Positions 45,742 through 55,507 are shown, counted from the first letter of the stretch. The stretch: 64,000 nucleotides of DNA from Sphingomonas yantingensis (GCF_014199325.1 NZ_JACIJJ010000003.1:372001-436000), one strand, 5' to 3'. Numbers and translations: made by a program. Notes: generated by a model from the letters alone, not told the origin.

Positions 45742-45822
45742 GCGGTGCCGGCCCGCTCCCCCACCCGACCGCCCACGAGATATGCTGATGGGCGGCCGGG
45801 CGGGGGAGCGGGCCGGCACCGC
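45742..45822. repeat. 34-bp near-perfect inverted repeat
   Basis: The arms 45742-45775 and 45789-45822 are complementary at 32 of 34 positions around a 13-nt AT-richer loop. Both mismatches are A opposite C on the plus strand, which become U-G pairs in a minus-strand RNA, so the minus transcript would fold along the whole arm. It could be a miniature inverted-repeat element or a structured RNA. It sits between the TonB receptor and the ClpP-like gene. Confidence 0.7.
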
Positions 45823-46064
45823 CGAAATCGGCCGCGCCGATTTCCAATTAACTTCCCAAGGAACCAAGCTCACCCTCCCCGCATTCGTGGAACGTGGATG
45901 CGGGGATCGGTGATGCGCTGGCGTATGCGGCGTTCGCGGCCCTGGGGGCTGCGGGCGCTGCGATCGTGCTGGGCGCGCTGTTCCGGCCGGTCAGGCGAAA
46001 GCCCGGCTCCCGCCGCCGAAGCCCCTTCCGTGCGTCCGCCGATATCCAGCAAAGGCCTCAGCCC
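45823..46064 (+). other. gap ahead of ClpP-like gene, possible in-frame extension
   Basis: No separate gene is seen here. From a GTG at 45894 the frame of the ClpP-like gene is already open and encodes one hydrophobic segment (about 8-32 of the extension) followed by an arginine-rich stretch. An AT-richer promoter-like region (TTTCCAATTAACTTCCC) lies at 45839-45858. Confidence 0.4.
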
Positions 46065-46715
46065 ATGTCCGACCCGACCCGCTCGATTGATCAAGACGTT
46101 CTGGAGGCCGCGCGCGCCAATTCGCCAACCGGCCAGGCGCGACCCGCCGCCAAGGGTGCGATAAGCCAGTATCCGCTGCTCGCCAACCCGCACATCAAGC
46201 TGGCCGGGCCGGTCGATCATGCGATGTATGCCAGCTTCTGCGACCAACTGGCGAACGCCCCGCGCGAGGGCGCGATCGTCATCGCGATCTCGACGCTGGG
46301 CGGCGATCCCGAAGTCGCGCGGCTGATGGGCGACGAAGTGCGCCTGCTACACGAGGCGGAGGGGCGCGAGCTTCTGTTCCTGGGCAAGGTCGCGGTCTAT
46401 TCGGCGGGCGCGACGTTCATGTCCGCCTTCCCCGTCGACAAGCGCTTCCTGACGCGCGGCACCCGTCTGATGCTGCACGAGCGGATCATGAACAAGACGG
46501 TGGAAGTGAGCGGCCCGCTCAAGACCTGCATCGCGGTGCTAAAGGCGACGCTGCACGAGATCGAACATTCGATCGCGATCGAGGAAGAAGGATTTCGCCG
46601 GATCGTCGCGGGCAGCCGCGTCGATTTCGACGAACTCGTTCGCCGCGCGCCCGAGAATTGGTACATCGAGGCCGATGAGGCCAAGGAAAAGGGCCTCGTC
46701 CTCGACGTGGTCTGA
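46065..46715 (+). CDS. ClpP-like serine peptidase (S14-related)
   Basis: A 216-residue protein of the ClpP/crotonase superfamily. ISTLGGDPEVARLM matches the ClpP oxyanion-hole glycine pair. The serine of GKVAVYSAGA aligns with the ClpP nucleophile, and LMLHER supplies the histidine. It lacks the canonical G-x-A-A-S-M motif, so it is a divergent member rather than the housekeeping ClpP. I used the ATG at 46065; a GTG at 45894 would add a 57-residue N-terminal membrane anchor. The substrate is unknown. Confidence 0.78.
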   Translation: MSDPTRSIDQDVLEAARANSPTGQARPAAKGAISQYPLLANPHIKLAGPVDHAMYASFCDQLANAPREGAIVIAISTLGGDPEVARLMGDEVRLLHEAEGRELLFLGKVAVYSAGATFMSAFPVDKRFLTRGTRLMLHERIMNKTVEVSGPLKTCIAVLKATLHEIEHSIAIEEEGFRRIVAGSRVDFDELVRRAPENWYIEADEAKEKGLVLDVV

Positions 46716-46740
46716 ACGGACGATCCAGAATGTTTCTTCA

Positions 46741-46757
46741 CCCGGACCTGATCCGGG
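46741..46757. repeat. short intergenic palindrome CCCGGA...TCCGGG
   Basis: A 6-bp stem with a 5-nt loop lies between convergent genes. It is similar in sequence to half of the repeat at 61836-61871 (CCCCGGA-TCAAG-TCCGGGG), so it is probably a decayed copy of the same repeat family. Confidence 0.5.
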
Positions 46758-46774
46758 ATGACGAAAGATCTGCC

Positions 46775-47422
46775 TTACCGCGTCGTGTTGTACCGCAGCT
46801 GATCGTCGGTCAGCTGGAAGCCGACCAGTGCCTCGAACGTCGCACGGGCGACGGCGGCGCGCACGCCCGGTGCGGTCAGCGGATCGACCGCGGCGTCTTC
46901 CTCGCCAGCCTTGCGCTTCTTGGTCAACTGGTCACGCACTTCCTGCGGCAGGGTGGCGGCGCTCTTGGCGATCACGCTGGTCGCGGTCGCCTGTACCTGG
47001 CCGCGAAGCTGCCCGGCGGGGAAGTTGATCGTCACGTCGGCGACGCGCTTGGCGGTGACGGCGGTGCCGCCGCGTACGATCGCGATGAAATAGGGGAGCG
47101 TGACCGACCGCGCCGCATCGGCCCGGTTACGCCGCGCCTGAACGTCGAAGGTGACCGTCGTGATGACGTCATCGCCGCTCTCGCTGCACTGCGAGCGCAG
47201 GTTGGTGATGTTGGCGACCACGTCGATCGCCGCGGCATCGCGGCTGGCGGGCGGGTCGAACAGCGTGATGTCGCCGGTATTGGCGGGCACGCCGACGATC
47301 GGACAGGCGGTGCGCGTCGCCTGGATGCCGACGCCCCCCTCGACGCTGATCTCGCCATTGCGCGAGCAGCCGGCAAGCGCGGCGGCGACAGCGAGCGGAG
47401 CGGCAAGCCGGACGATCTTCAT
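46775..47422 (-). CDS. hypothetical lipoprotein
   Basis: A 215-residue protein with a lipobox LAGC (Cys19). The mature part is predicted beta-rich with a cysteine at about residue 40 and another at about 78. No family recognised. It is divergent from ispH across 117 bp. Its last bases lie beyond the ClpP-like gene and the short palindrome. Confidence 0.75.
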   Translation of the reverse strand: MKIVRLAAPLAVAAALAGCSRNGEISVEGGVGIQATRTACPIVGVPANTGDITLFDPPASRDAAAIDVVANITNLRSQCSESGDDVITTVTFDVQARRNRADAARSVTLPYFIAIVRGGTAVTAKRVADVTINFPAGQLRGQVQATATSVIAKSAATLPQEVRDQLTKKRKAGEEDAAVDPLTAPGVRAAVARATFEALVGFQLTDDQLRYNTTR

Positions 47423-47539
47423 TGGGGCGAACCCTTCCCATCTTCATACGCGAACGGGCCGCAACCCGGCCCGCCGTCTCGGGGATTGCCATAGGAACCG
47501 CCTTTCGGACAAGCAAGCAATCGCGTAGAGGCTGGTGCC

Positions 47540-48493
47540 ATGACCGATGCCCGAAAGCCGACGCTCGACCTGCTCATCGCCGCCCCGCGCGGTTTCTGCG
47601 CCGGGGTCGACCGCGCGATCCGCATCGTCGAACTGGCGATCGAGCGCTACGGGGCGCCCGTCTATGTCCGGCACGAGATCGTCCACAACAAATACGTCGT
47701 CGACACGCTGAAGGCGCAGGGCGCGATCTTCGTCGAGGAACTGGACCAGGTGCCCGACGACGTGCCCGTCGTCTTTTCCGCGCACGGCGTGCCGAAGGCA
47801 GTGCCGGCCAAGGCGGCGGAGCGCGGTCTCTCCTATCTCGACGCCACCTGCCCGCTTGTTTCCAAGGTGCATCGCCAGGCCGAACGGCTGGTCGCGGCGG
47901 GGCGCCACATCATCTTCATCGGCCATGCCGGCCACCCGGAAGTCATCGGCACCTTCGGCCAGGTGCCCGAGGGGAACATGACGCTGGTCGAGTCGGCGGA
48001 CCAGGTCGCCGCGCTCGACGTGCCCGACCCCGAGAACCTCGCCTTCCTGACCCAGACCACGCTATCGGTCGAGGACACCGCCGCGGTCCTGTCGGCGCTG
48101 CGTGCACGCTTCCCCAACATCGTCGCGCCGCACGCCGACGACATCTGCTACGCCACCACCAACCGCCAGACCGCGGTCAAGGCGATCGCCAGCAGCGTCG
48201 ACCTGATGCTCGTCATCGGCGCGCCGAATTCGTCCAACTCGCTGCGGCTGGTCGAAGTCGCCGAGCGTGAGGGGACCGCCGCCAAACTCATCCAGCGCGC
48301 CGACGAGCTCGACTTCGCCTGGTTCGAGGGGATCGGCGCACTCGGCATCACCGCCGGCGCCTCGGCGCCCGAAGTGCTGGTGCGCGAGGTCGTCGATCGC
48401 ATCGCCGAGCGCTACGACGTGGTGGAGCGGGAGGTCGAGACGACGCGTGAGACGATCGCCTTCAAGCTGCCGCGCGGGCTGGAAGCGGCTTGA
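47540..48493 (+). CDS. ispH: 4-hydroxy-3-methylbut-2-enyl diphosphate reductase
   Basis: A 317-residue Fe-S enzyme, the last step of the MEP isoprenoid pathway, giving IPP and DMAPP. Cluster ligands are Cys20 (PRGFCAGV), Cys104 (DATCPL) and Cys203 (DICYAT). [10 protein letters not shown] carries the conserved glutamate/threonine region. It probably begins a run ispH-thrB-rnhA, with 56 bp to thrB. Confidence 0.95.
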   Translation: MTDARKPTLDLLIAAPRGFCAGVDRAIRIVELAIERYGAPVYVRHEIVHNKYVVDTLKAQGAIFVEELDQVPDDVPVVFSAHGVPKAVPAKAAERGLSYLDATCPLVSKVHRQAERLVAAGRHIIFIGHAGHPEVIGTFGQVPEGNMTLVESADQVAALDVPDPENLAFLTQTTLSVEDTAAVLSALRARFPNIVAPHADDICYATTNRQTAVKAIASSVDLMLVIGAPNSSNSLRLVEVAEREGTAAKLIQRADELDFAWFEGIGALGITAGASAPEVLVREVVDRIAERYDVVEREVETTRETIAFKLPRGLEAA

Positions 48494-48549
48494 CCGCGCG
48501 CGCCTGACGCTGTCCTAGGGCGGTCCACCCGCACGCGAACGGATCGCCG

Positions 48550-49515
48550 ATGGCCGTCTATACCCAGGTTTCCGCCGAGCTTCTGGCCGACTTCCTCGCG
48601 CGCTTCGGCGTGGGCGAACTCGTGTCCGCAAAGGGCATCGCCGAGGGCGTCGAGAACTCGAACTACCTCGTCGAGACGACGCAGGACCGCTTCATCCTGA
48701 CGCTCTACGAAAAGCGCGTGTCGGCGGGCGACCTGCCCTATTTCCTGTCGCTGCTCGATCATCTGGCGGCCAAGGGCCTGCCCGTCCCGCCCGCGATCAA
48801 GGACCGCAACGGCAATGCGATCCACGAGCTTGCCGGCCGCCCCGCCTGCCTGATCCGCTTCCTGCCGGGCGTGTCGCTGTCGCACCCGACCCCGGCACAG
48901 GCGCTGGCGGCGGGCAAGGCGATGGGGGCGATGCACCGCGCGGTCGCCGACTTCGACGGGTTTCGCGAAAACTCGATGGGCATCGCCACGTGGCAGCCGC
49001 TGCTCGACCGCTGCGGTGACAGCCTGAACCAGATCGCGCCGGGGCTGCACGCCGACATCGCCTTCGCGCTCGGCGACCTGATGGCGACTTGGCCTGCACA
49101 GCTCGACACCTGCGCGATCCATGCCGACCTGTTCCCCGACAATGTGCTGATGCTCGGCGACCGGGTGACGGGGCTGATCGACTTCTACTTCGCCTGCACC
49201 GACCTGCGGCTCTACGACCTGGCCGTGATGCACGCCGCGTGGAGCTTCGATGCGACCGGCCGCGATTACGACGCGGCAGTCGGCGATGCGCTGATCGAGG
49301 GCTATACGAGGCACTATCCCCTGTCCGACGAGGAGCGCGCCGCGTTCGACGACCTCGCTGCCGGCGCGTGCATCCGCTTCACCCTGTCGCGCGCGTGGGA
49401 CTGGCTCAATACCCCCGTCGACGCGCTGGTGACGCGCAAGGATCCGCTCGCCTTCTGGCGGCGGCTGCGCGTCTACAAGCCGGCGCTCGCCGCCCGCCTC
49501 GAAAGCCTGTCATGA
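48550..49515 (+). CDS. thrB: homoserine kinase (ThrB1/APH-fold type)
   Basis: A 321-residue kinase of the aminoglycoside-phosphotransferase fold, phosphorylating homoserine in threonine synthesis; this type replaces the GHMP-kinase ThrB in alphaproteobacteria. [19 protein letters not shown] forms the ATP-binding sheet, [10 protein letters not shown] the catalytic loop and GLIDFYFA the metal-binding aspartate. Its stop overlaps the rnhA start (ATGA). Confidence 0.93.
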   Translation: MAVYTQVSAELLADFLARFGVGELVSAKGIAEGVENSNYLVETTQDRFILTLYEKRVSAGDLPYFLSLLDHLAAKGLPVPPAIKDRNGNAIHELAGRPACLIRFLPGVSLSHPTPAQALAAGKAMGAMHRAVADFDGFRENSMGIATWQPLLDRCGDSLNQIAPGLHADIAFALGDLMATWPAQLDTCAIHADLFPDNVLMLGDRVTGLIDFYFACTDLRLYDLAVMHAAWSFDATGRDYDAAVGDALIEGYTRHYPLSDEERAAFDDLAAGACIRFTLSRAWDWLNTPVDALVTRKDPLAFWRRLRVYKPALAARLESLS

Positions 49516-49961
49516 CTGAACTCCCCCATGTCGAGATCGCCACCGACGGCGCGTGCAAGGGCAATCCCGGCCCCGGCGGCTGGGGCGCGCTCATCCGCCA
49601 CGGCGCCCGTGAGAAGGAGTTGTCGGGCGGCGAGCCGCTGACCACCAACAACCGCATGGAGCTGATGGCGGCGATCCAGGGGCTGAATGCGCTCAAGAAG
49701 CCGTGCCGGGTGACGCTGTCGACCGACAGCCGCTACGTCATGGACGGCCTGACCAAATGGGTGCGTGGCTGGCTGAAGAACGGCTGGAAGACCGCGGACA
49801 GGAAGCCCGTCAAGAATGCCGAACTGTGGCAGGCACTGATCGCCGCCGCCGAGCCGCACCGCGTCGAATGGAAGTGGGTGAAGGGTCATGCCGGCCATCC
49901 CGACAACGAACGCGCCGACAAGCTCGCCAGCGACGCCGCGCTGGCTGTGGCGAAACGCTAG
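49512..49961 (+). CDS. rnhA: ribonuclease HI
   Basis: A 149-residue endonuclease that cuts the RNA strand of RNA-DNA hybrids. All five active-site residues are present, each two positions later than in E. coli: Asp12, Glu50, Asp72, His126 and Asp136. The substrate-binding basic helix ([16 protein letters not shown]) is also kept. Its TAG stop overlaps the convergent gene's TAG in a CTAG palindrome. Confidence 0.96.
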   Translation: MTELPHVEIATDGACKGNPGPGGWGALIRHGAREKELSGGEPLTTNNRMELMAAIQGLNALKKPCRVTLSTDSRYVMDGLTKWVRGWLKNGWKTADRKPVKNAELWQALIAAAEPHRVEWKWVKGHAGHPDNERADKLASDAALAVAKR

Positions 49962-51316
49962 AGCCCCTCGCCGCCTACCCAGTGCGCGTTGGCGAGCGTG
50001 CGGGCGAGGTTCCAGGCCTGCACGCGGATGTCGGGCACGGCGACGACTTCCCACCACGCCCCGCGCGTCATCGGGCCGATGGCGTAAAGGCGGTCGGCCG
50101 CTCGCCCGTCCGCGCCGATCACGCGCGTGTCCGCCGCCACGTCGATGCCGAGCCGCGCCGCATCGGGCCGGATCGCACCCGCCGCCATCAACTGGCGCAG
50201 CAACGGATCGGCGGCGCGCTTCAGGTCGCCCTGCGGCCCGGTGCAATTGACGATCCGGCGGAAGCGCGCGGTGGTCGGCGCGTCGGCCCCGCGTGGCCGC
50301 CACTCGACCGAGGCGCAGTCACCCTCGGGCCGAATCGCGGCGAGCTTGCCCGCCTGAAAGCTCAGCCGCCCTTCGCCCACCATCGCATCGATCCGCGCGG
50401 CGATCGATGGCGCGAGGCGGTGGCGATGCACGTCCCAGAAGGGCCGCAGGTGCCGCAGGAAACGCTGCCGCGTGGCAAGGTCGGCGCCCGACCACATGAG
50501 CTGGGTCACCGGCCGCAGCGCATCGACCGCGGCGCGCCACTCGCCCGCCGCCGCCACCTGCTCGCGCACCGCGTGGACAAGGGCCGGAAGCGTCCGCGCG
50601 GGCTTCTCATCGGCGGGCGGCGCCTTGGCCTGCCCCTCGACATGCGCGCGGGGGACGAGGCCGCGTCGCGACATCGCGACGATCCGCCCGCGAAACCCCT
50701 GCCGGTCGAGCAGCAGCGCGGCGTCGATCGCGGTGAGGCCAGTGCCGAGCAGCAGCACCGCGTCGTCCGCGCCCAGCCCGTCGCCGATATCCGCCGCCCA
50801 GGGATCGTCGCAATAAAGGTCGCGCGGCAAGGCATCGGCATCGATCCCCGGCGGCGCGTGCGGCGGCAGGTTGCCGACCGCGAGCACCGCCCGGTCGAAG
50901 GTTCGCTCGGCACCGTCGATCACCGCGCGAACCGCGCCGTTCGCCTCGACCCCCGACACGTCGCCCGTCTCGACCACCAGCCGGTCGCCCGCCCCCGCGC
51001 ACGCCTCGGCCAGCAACGCGTTGAGGTAGCGGCCATAGGTCGTCCGCCGCACGAACGACGACGGCCCGCCCTCCCCCTCGGTCGCCAGCCAGCGGACGAA
51101 GTGGTCGGGATCGTCGGGCAGCGCGCTCATGTTCGATGCGCGTACGTTCAGCAGGTGGCTGTCGTCCGCCGCCGAATAGGCGACACCGCGCGCGACCTGG
51201 TTGGCGCGCCGCTCGACCAGCGTCACGCGCGGGCCGTCGTGGCGCAGCAGATTGATGGCGAGCAGCGTCCCCGAAAAGCCGCCGCCGACGACGAGCACAT
51301 GCTCCCGACCCGACAT
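49958..51316 (-). CDS. FAD/NAD(P)-binding oxidoreductase (NAD_binding_9 type)
   Basis: A 452-residue flavoprotein. The N-terminal [11 protein letters not shown] dinucleotide-binding motif is followed by RGVAYSAAD...LLNVRASNM, which is typical of the HI0933/YdhS-like group. A second glycine-rich site [16 protein letters not shown] (about 215-230) binds NAD(P)H. It may be an amino-acid or amine monooxygenase-like enzyme. Substrate unknown. The start at 51316 was chosen because the FAD motif begins close after it. Confidence 0.83.
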   Translation of the reverse strand: MSGREHVLVVGGGFSGTLLAINLLRHDGPRVTLVERRANQVARGVAYSAADDSHLLNVRASNMSALPDDPDHFVRWLATEGEGGPSSFVRRTTYGRYLNALLAEACAGAGDRLVVETGDVSGVEANGAVRAVIDGAERTFDRAVLAVGNLPPHAPPGIDADALPRDLYCDDPWAADIGDGLGADDAVLLLGTGLTAIDAALLLDRQGFRGRIVAMSRRGLVPRAHVEGQAKAPPADEKPARTLPALVHAVREQVAAAGEWRAAVDALRPVTQLMWSGADLATRQRFLRHLRPFWDVHRHRLAPSIAARIDAMVGEGRLSFQAGKLAAIRPEGDCASVEWRPRGADAPTTARFRRIVNCTGPQGDLKRAADPLLRQLMAAGAIRPDAARLGIDVAADTRVIGADGRAADRLYAIGPMTRGAWWEVVAVPDIRVQAWNLARTLANAHWVGGEGL

Positions 51317-51324
51317 GAACCCGC

Positions 51325-51573
51325 TCAGATTTCGTATTCGGGCAGCCAGGCGGTTTCGCGTGCCGGCGCGGGCTGACGCGCGGCGAGTTCGGCGTGAAGC
51401 GACTTGACCGCCTTGCTCGCGGTCCGCTCGCAAAGCGCGGGGACGAGTCCGTGGAGCACCGCCGCCCCGCCCGCCGCGAGCAGCCGTCCGCCGAAACGGA
51501 AAGCGACGCCCATATGCTCGAAATAGCTTTCGCCCACCGATGTGGGATGACGAAGGAAGAGGCGGTCGATCAT
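51325..51573 (-). CDS. small hypothetical protein, DUF6356-like
   Basis: An 82-residue protein opening MIDRLFLRHPTSVGESYFEH, with one hydrophobic stretch (about 27-45) rich in glycine and alanine. It resembles short sphingomonad proteins I recall as DUF6356, though I cannot confirm it. It ends 8 bp before the start of the FAD oxidoreductase on the same strand. Confidence 0.6.
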   Translation of the reverse strand: MIDRLFLRHPTSVGESYFEHMGVAFRFGGRLLAAGGAAVLHGLVPALCERTASKAVKSLHAELAARQPAPARETAWLPEYEI

Positions 51574-51613
51574 GATTGCGACCCTATCGCCGCACGGGGA
51601 CGACCGCCACCCT

Positions 51614-51790
51614 TCACTCGGGCTCTTCGACCGGCGCATCCGGGCCGTTCTTGAGGACGGAAGCAATGGCGTTGCGCGCGCTCGCCTTCGACGAATAGCC
51701 CTCGGTCCAGAAGATCGTCTCGCTGTTGTGCTTGAACTTGGCGACATACTCGCCGGCCTTGTTCCGCTCGATCACGAACTTGTGCGCCAT
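51614..51790 (-). CDS. YegP-like DUF1508 protein
   Basis: A 58-residue protein, one copy of the DUF1508 unit: KFVIERNKAGEYVAKFKHN then SSKASARNAIASVLKN. The unit forms a small beta-beta-alpha fold, often doubled in relatives. The start ATG at 51790 fits the family opening MAHKFVI. Function unknown. It stands between two flavoprotein genes. Confidence 0.85.
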   Translation of the reverse strand: MAHKFVIERNKAGEYVAKFKHNSETIFWTEGYSSKASARNAIASVLKNGPDAPVEEPE

Positions 51791-51840
51791 CTTATCCTCC
51801 GCAGGATTGAAGCGCTGCACAGTCTAGCGCGGCCGCGCGG

Positions 51841-52950
51841 TCAACGGAAGCGGTCGGGGGCGTAGCGGACCGGATCGACGTCGGAGAGCCAGTCGGGGGT
51901 CGCCGTGCCGGTCAGCAGCGACGCGGCGAGCGACGCGGCGGCGGGTGCGGTCTGGATGCCGAAGCCGCCCTGCCCCGCGAACCAGAAGAACCCCTGTGCC
52001 GCGGGATCGAAGCCATAGACGGGCAGCCGGTCGGGCGCGAAGCTTCTCAACCCTGCCCAGCGCCGCTCGACGGCCTCGACCCGCCAGTCGACTGCTCCCT
52101 CGAACCGATCGATCGCGACGGCCACATCCAGCTCCTCGGGCGCCACGTCGCGCGGCTCGTCGGGCACTTCGTCATGCGGCGACAGCCAGACCCGCCCGCC
52201 CGCCTCTGGCTTGAAGTAGAAGCGGTCGGCACCGTCACGCACCAGCGGCAGGTCGGCGGCCATGCCGGGATCGGTGCGAAGCTGCACCATTGTCCGGCGC
52301 AGCGGCGCGATACCGATCGCGGCCACCCCCGCCGCCTCGGCCACGCGATCCGCCCACGCACCGCCCGCATCGACGAGAACCCCCGCCGCGAACTGACCCG
52401 CACGCGTATGGAGCGCCCAGCCGCCACCCTCACGCGCCGCCGCCTCCAGCACGGCACCCGTGACGATCGTTACCCCGCGCCGCCGGGCCAGCGCCAGATA
52501 CGCGCCGTGCAGCCGGCCCACATCGATGTCCATGCAGGTCGGCTCATAGACCGCCTGCACCCAGTCGGGCCGTAACCCCGGCAGCATGGCATGCGGGTCG
52601 ACCCGCTCGAGCGCGACGCCCGTATCGGCGAACTCGGCAATAAAGGCGTCGAGCGCCGCGGTGTCGCCCTCCCGCCCGATGAACAATTCGCCGCGGGGCT
52701 TGAGGAAGCTTTCGCCGCCCAACTCCTCAGGCGGGTCGGTCAGGATTGGGCCCGAGGCCGTGGTCAGCGGCTGGACGCCCGGCCCGCCATAGGTCTCCGA
52801 CCAGAACGCCGCCGACCGGCCGGTGGCGTGATAGCCCGGCTGGTCCTCCGCCTCGAGCAGCAGGACGCGGGCATGTGCCGCCGCTTCAGCCGCCAAGCTC
52901 GCGCCGGCGATGCCGCCGCCGACCACCGCAATGTCGTAGGCTGAAATCAA
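51841..52950 (-). CDS. FAD-dependent oxidoreductase, DAO/glycine oxidase family
   Basis: A 369-residue flavoenzyme. The FAD motif is VVGGGIAGASLAAEA just after the start, and the C-terminal GFFWFAGQGGFGIQTAPA closes the FAD site, both typical of D-amino-acid/glycine/sarcosine-type oxidases. No ATG precedes the motif; I chose the TTG at 52950, which overlaps the stop of the upstream lipase gene (TTGA). The substrate is probably an amino acid or 2-hydroxy acid. Confidence 0.85.
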   Translation of the reverse strand: MISAYDIAVVGGGIAGASLAAEAAAHARVLLLEAEDQPGYHATGRSAAFWSETYGGPGVQPLTTASGPILTDPPEELGGESFLKPRGELFIGREGDTAALDAFIAEFADTGVALERVDPHAMLPGLRPDWVQAVYEPTCMDIDVGRLHGAYLALARRRGVTIVTGAVLEAAAREGGGWALHTRAGQFAAGVLVDAGGAWADRVAEAAGVAAIGIAPLRRTMVQLRTDPGMAADLPLVRDGADRFYFKPEAGGRVWLSPHDEVPDEPRDVAPEELDVAVAIDRFEGAVDWRVEAVERRWAGLRSFAPDRLPVYGFDPAAQGFFWFAGQGGFGIQTAPAAASLAASLLTGTATPDWLSDVDPVRYAPDRFR

Positions 52951-53888
52951 CGAGGGGCCTTTTCGTCGAGGAAACCGTCGATTGCCGCCAGTGCACGGTC
53001 GCGCACCGGATCGGCCTCGCGCAGCAGCTCGTGCGCCGCCTCGCGCCCGAAGGCAAGGGTGCGGGCCTCGGGTAGGCGCGCGATCAGCGCCTTTGCCGCC
53101 TTCGCATCCACCAGCCCGTCGGCCTCGGCGATCAGGCCCAGCACCGGCACCTGCATCGTCGCGACGCGCGCATCCTCGCGCAGCATCCGCGTCTCGGCAA
53201 AAGCGTCGGCGACCCACGCCCAGCTCGGCGGACCGGTCATCAGCCTGGGGTCCGCCTGCTGCCAGAAGATCTCGTCGGCATAGCGGTCGGGATCGTGCGT
53301 CAGCAGACTCTCGCGCGTCTCCGTCGTCGCCGGCCGCTCGTTCCCCTTCCATGCCGGGCGCGCTGGATCGCCAAGGCCACGCATCAGCCGCGCCAGCCGC
53401 TCGGCCAGCCGGGACGGAATCGCGCCCTTCAGCCCCAGCATCGGCGCCACCAGCACCGCCGCCGCCGGATCGACCGCGTCGTCGACCAGACTGCGCAGCG
53501 CCAGGAACCCGCCCATCGAGTGGCCGATCAGGACGTGCGGCCCCGGCGTCGCCGTGCGCCACTCGCTCCAGAAGGCGCGCAAATCCGCATGGAACAGCCC
53601 GAACCGCTCGACATGCCCGCAATGCGGATGCGGGCCGCAGCGCCCCGACCCGCCCTGCCCCCGCCAGTCGAAGCTGGTGACGTTCCAGCCGCGGGCGTGC
53701 CAGTGATGGAACGCCTCGAGATATTTCTCGAACACGTCGCCGCGCCCGCCCTGGAACAGGATCGACCCGCGGGCCGCGCCCGCCGCCGGCCAGTCGAAGC
53801 GGCGATGGACCCAGCCATCGGCCGCGCGCCACTCGCCGATGACGGCGCCCGCCGGATAGGCGCGGCGCAAACTCAACTGTCCTGCCAT
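52947..53888 (-). CDS. alpha/beta hydrolase, monoacylglycerol lipase/lysophospholipase type
   Basis: A 313-residue hydrolase. The nucleophile Ser124 is in IGHSMGG, DWRGQGGSG is the oxyanion strand, and EADGLVD and EAAHELLRE supply the acid and histidine. The whole fits the Pfam Hydrolase_4/PldB group. There is no signal peptide. It is divergent from the pilus operon across 48 bp. Confidence 0.88.
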   Translation of the reverse strand: MAGQLSLRRAYPAGAVIGEWRAADGWVHRRFDWPAAGAARGSILFQGGRGDVFEKYLEAFHHWHARGWNVTSFDWRGQGGSGRCGPHPHCGHVERFGLFHADLRAFWSEWRTATPGPHVLIGHSMGGFLALRSLVDDAVDPAAAVLVAPMLGLKGAIPSRLAERLARLMRGLGDPARPAWKGNERPATTETRESLLTHDPDRYADEIFWQQADPRLMTGPPSWAWVADAFAETRMLREDARVATMQVPVLGLIAEADGLVDAKAAKALIARLPEARTLAFGREAAHELLREADPVRDRALAAIDGFLDEKAPR

Positions 53889-53936
53889 CCGCGATGGTTA
53901 CGATTTGGCAAGCCATGTCGTCTAGGCCTGTCGCTC

Positions 53937-54407
53937 ATGGGGGTAGGCTTTGCCTTGATATTGCCGGCGGCGCTGCTGTGCCTGCTCGTCGCAGCGGGCA
54001 TTGAGGACGTGCGCCGGCGCGAGATCGCCAACTGGAAGAACGGCGCGATCGCGCTGCTCGCGCCGGTCTGGTGGTGGGCGACGGGCATGACGCCCTGGCC
54101 CGACATGGCGATCCAGTTCGGCATCGCCGCGGCGATCTTCGCGATCTTCGTCGGATTGTGGGTGCTCAACCTGATCGGCGGCGGCGACGTCAAGTTGATC
54201 GGGGCGCTGGCATTGTGGGTGCCGCTGGCGCCGATGATCTCGATGCTGATCCTCATGTCGGTCATCGGCGGCGTCATTGCGGCGCTTCTTCTGATCGAGC
54301 GCAAATGGCGCCGCGATCCTGCGGCACCGCAAGTTCCTTATGGTGTGGCGATTGCCTGTTCGGCGCTGCTCACCTTTCACGAACCACTCCTTAACCATTT
54401 TCGGTGA
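53937..54407 (+). CDS. cpaA: prepilin peptidase CpaA/TadV
   Basis: A 156-residue integral aspartyl protease that removes the leader of Flp-type pilins. The catalytic aspartates lie in GIEDVRRREI and GGGDVKL, the latter in the G-x-G-D form shared by this family. About four to five membrane segments. It is the first gene of the Cpa/Tad cluster; no flp pilin gene precedes it. Confidence 0.92.
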   Translation: MGVGFALILPAALLCLLVAAGIEDVRRREIANWKNGAIALLAPVWWWATGMTPWPDMAIQFGIAAAIFAIFVGLWVLNLIGGGDVKLIGALALWVPLAPMISMLILMSVIGGVIAALLLIERKWRRDPAAPQVPYGVAIACSALLTFHEPLLNHFR

Positions 54408-54457
54408 CTGGTTAGCTTCCAGGAAACCGGGCCCGAATCGGAAAGGCCAATCGCGTC

Positions 54458-55507
54458 ATGGATGCACGGAAGATCATTCTGCTGGTGGGAGCGCTCATCG
54501 TCGCGGCGATCACCGCTGTCATGGCGCGTAGCCTGTTCATGGGTACGCCGGCGCCCACCGCCACCGCCCAGCCCGCCCCGCCGGTCCCGACCGGCCCGAA
54601 GGTGATGGTCGCGACCAAGGCGCTGCCGGTCGGCACGATCATCAGCCCGGACATGGTCAAGTTCCAGCCCTGGCCCGAAGAGCTGATCGAGAACGCCTAT
54701 TTCGTCGAGGGGCAGAAGTTCGACCCGAAGATGGTGATGGGTACGGTCGTCCGCTTCCAAGTGCCCGCCGGCCAGCCGGTGACGCAGGGCAATCTGGTGA
54801 AGCCCGGCGATCGAGGCTTCCTGGCCGCCGCGCTCGGCGCCGGCATGCGCGCCGTGACGGTGCCGGTGAACGCCCAGTCGGCGGTCGCGGGCTTCGTCTT
54901 TCCGGGTGACCGCGTCGACCTCATCCTCACCCAGTCGGTGACGGGTGGCGGCGACGGACCGCCGCTCAAGGCCTCGGAGACGGTGCTGCGCAACCTGCGC
55001 GTGCTCGCCACCGACCAGCGCGCCGACAAGCAGACCGACGACAAGGGCAACACCGTCGTCAACACCTATTCGACCGTCACGCTCGAAGTGACGCCGCGCA
55101 TCGCCGAGAAGATCTCGGTCGCGCAGCAGGTCGGCTCGCTCTCGCTGTCGCTGCGCTCGATCGCCGACAACGCTTCCGACCTCGAGGAAGCGATCGCATC
55201 GGGCGAGGTCAACGTGCCCGAGGGCAATGACCCGAACGCCGAAAAGGCGATGCTCGCCCGCGTCGCCGCCCGCCCCATCGAGGGCAAGGCAACCTATTCC
55301 ACCGGTGCCGACGTGTCGCGCTTCCAGCGCGCCACCGTGCCCGGCCGCAGCGCCAGCACCGGCGGCATCAATGCCGGCCCCGCGCCGCAGATCGCCGCCA
55401 CGGGCGGCAGCTTTCCGGGGGCACCGGCCCCGGTCGTGACAGGTCCGGTGGTCAGGGTTTCGCGCGGCACGGCTGTGACCGCGGTCGAAGTTGGGGGGAA
55501 GAAGTGA
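54458..55507 (+). CDS. cpaB: Flp pilus assembly protein CpaB
   Basis: A 349-residue periplasmic/inner-membrane-anchored protein (RcpC). A membrane segment at the N-terminus precedes a SAF domain (KALPVGTIISPDMV) and the RcpC/CpaB domain with AVTVPVN and PGDRVDLILT. It is thought to link the secretin to peptidoglycan. It ends in GTGA shared with cpaC. Confidence 0.92.
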   Translation: MDARKIILLVGALIVAAITAVMARSLFMGTPAPTATAQPAPPVPTGPKVMVATKALPVGTIISPDMVKFQPWPEELIENAYFVEGQKFDPKMVMGTVVRFQVPAGQPVTQGNLVKPGDRGFLAAALGAGMRAVTVPVNAQSAVAGFVFPGDRVDLILTQSVTGGGDGPPLKASETVLRNLRVLATDQRADKQTDDKGNTVVNTYSTVTLEVTPRIAEKISVAQQVGSLSLSLRSIADNASDLEEAIASGEVNVPEGNDPNAEKAMLARVAARPIEGKATYSTGADVSRFQRATVPGRSASTGGINAGPAPQIAATGGSFPGAPAPVVTGPVVRVSRGTAVTAVEVGGKK

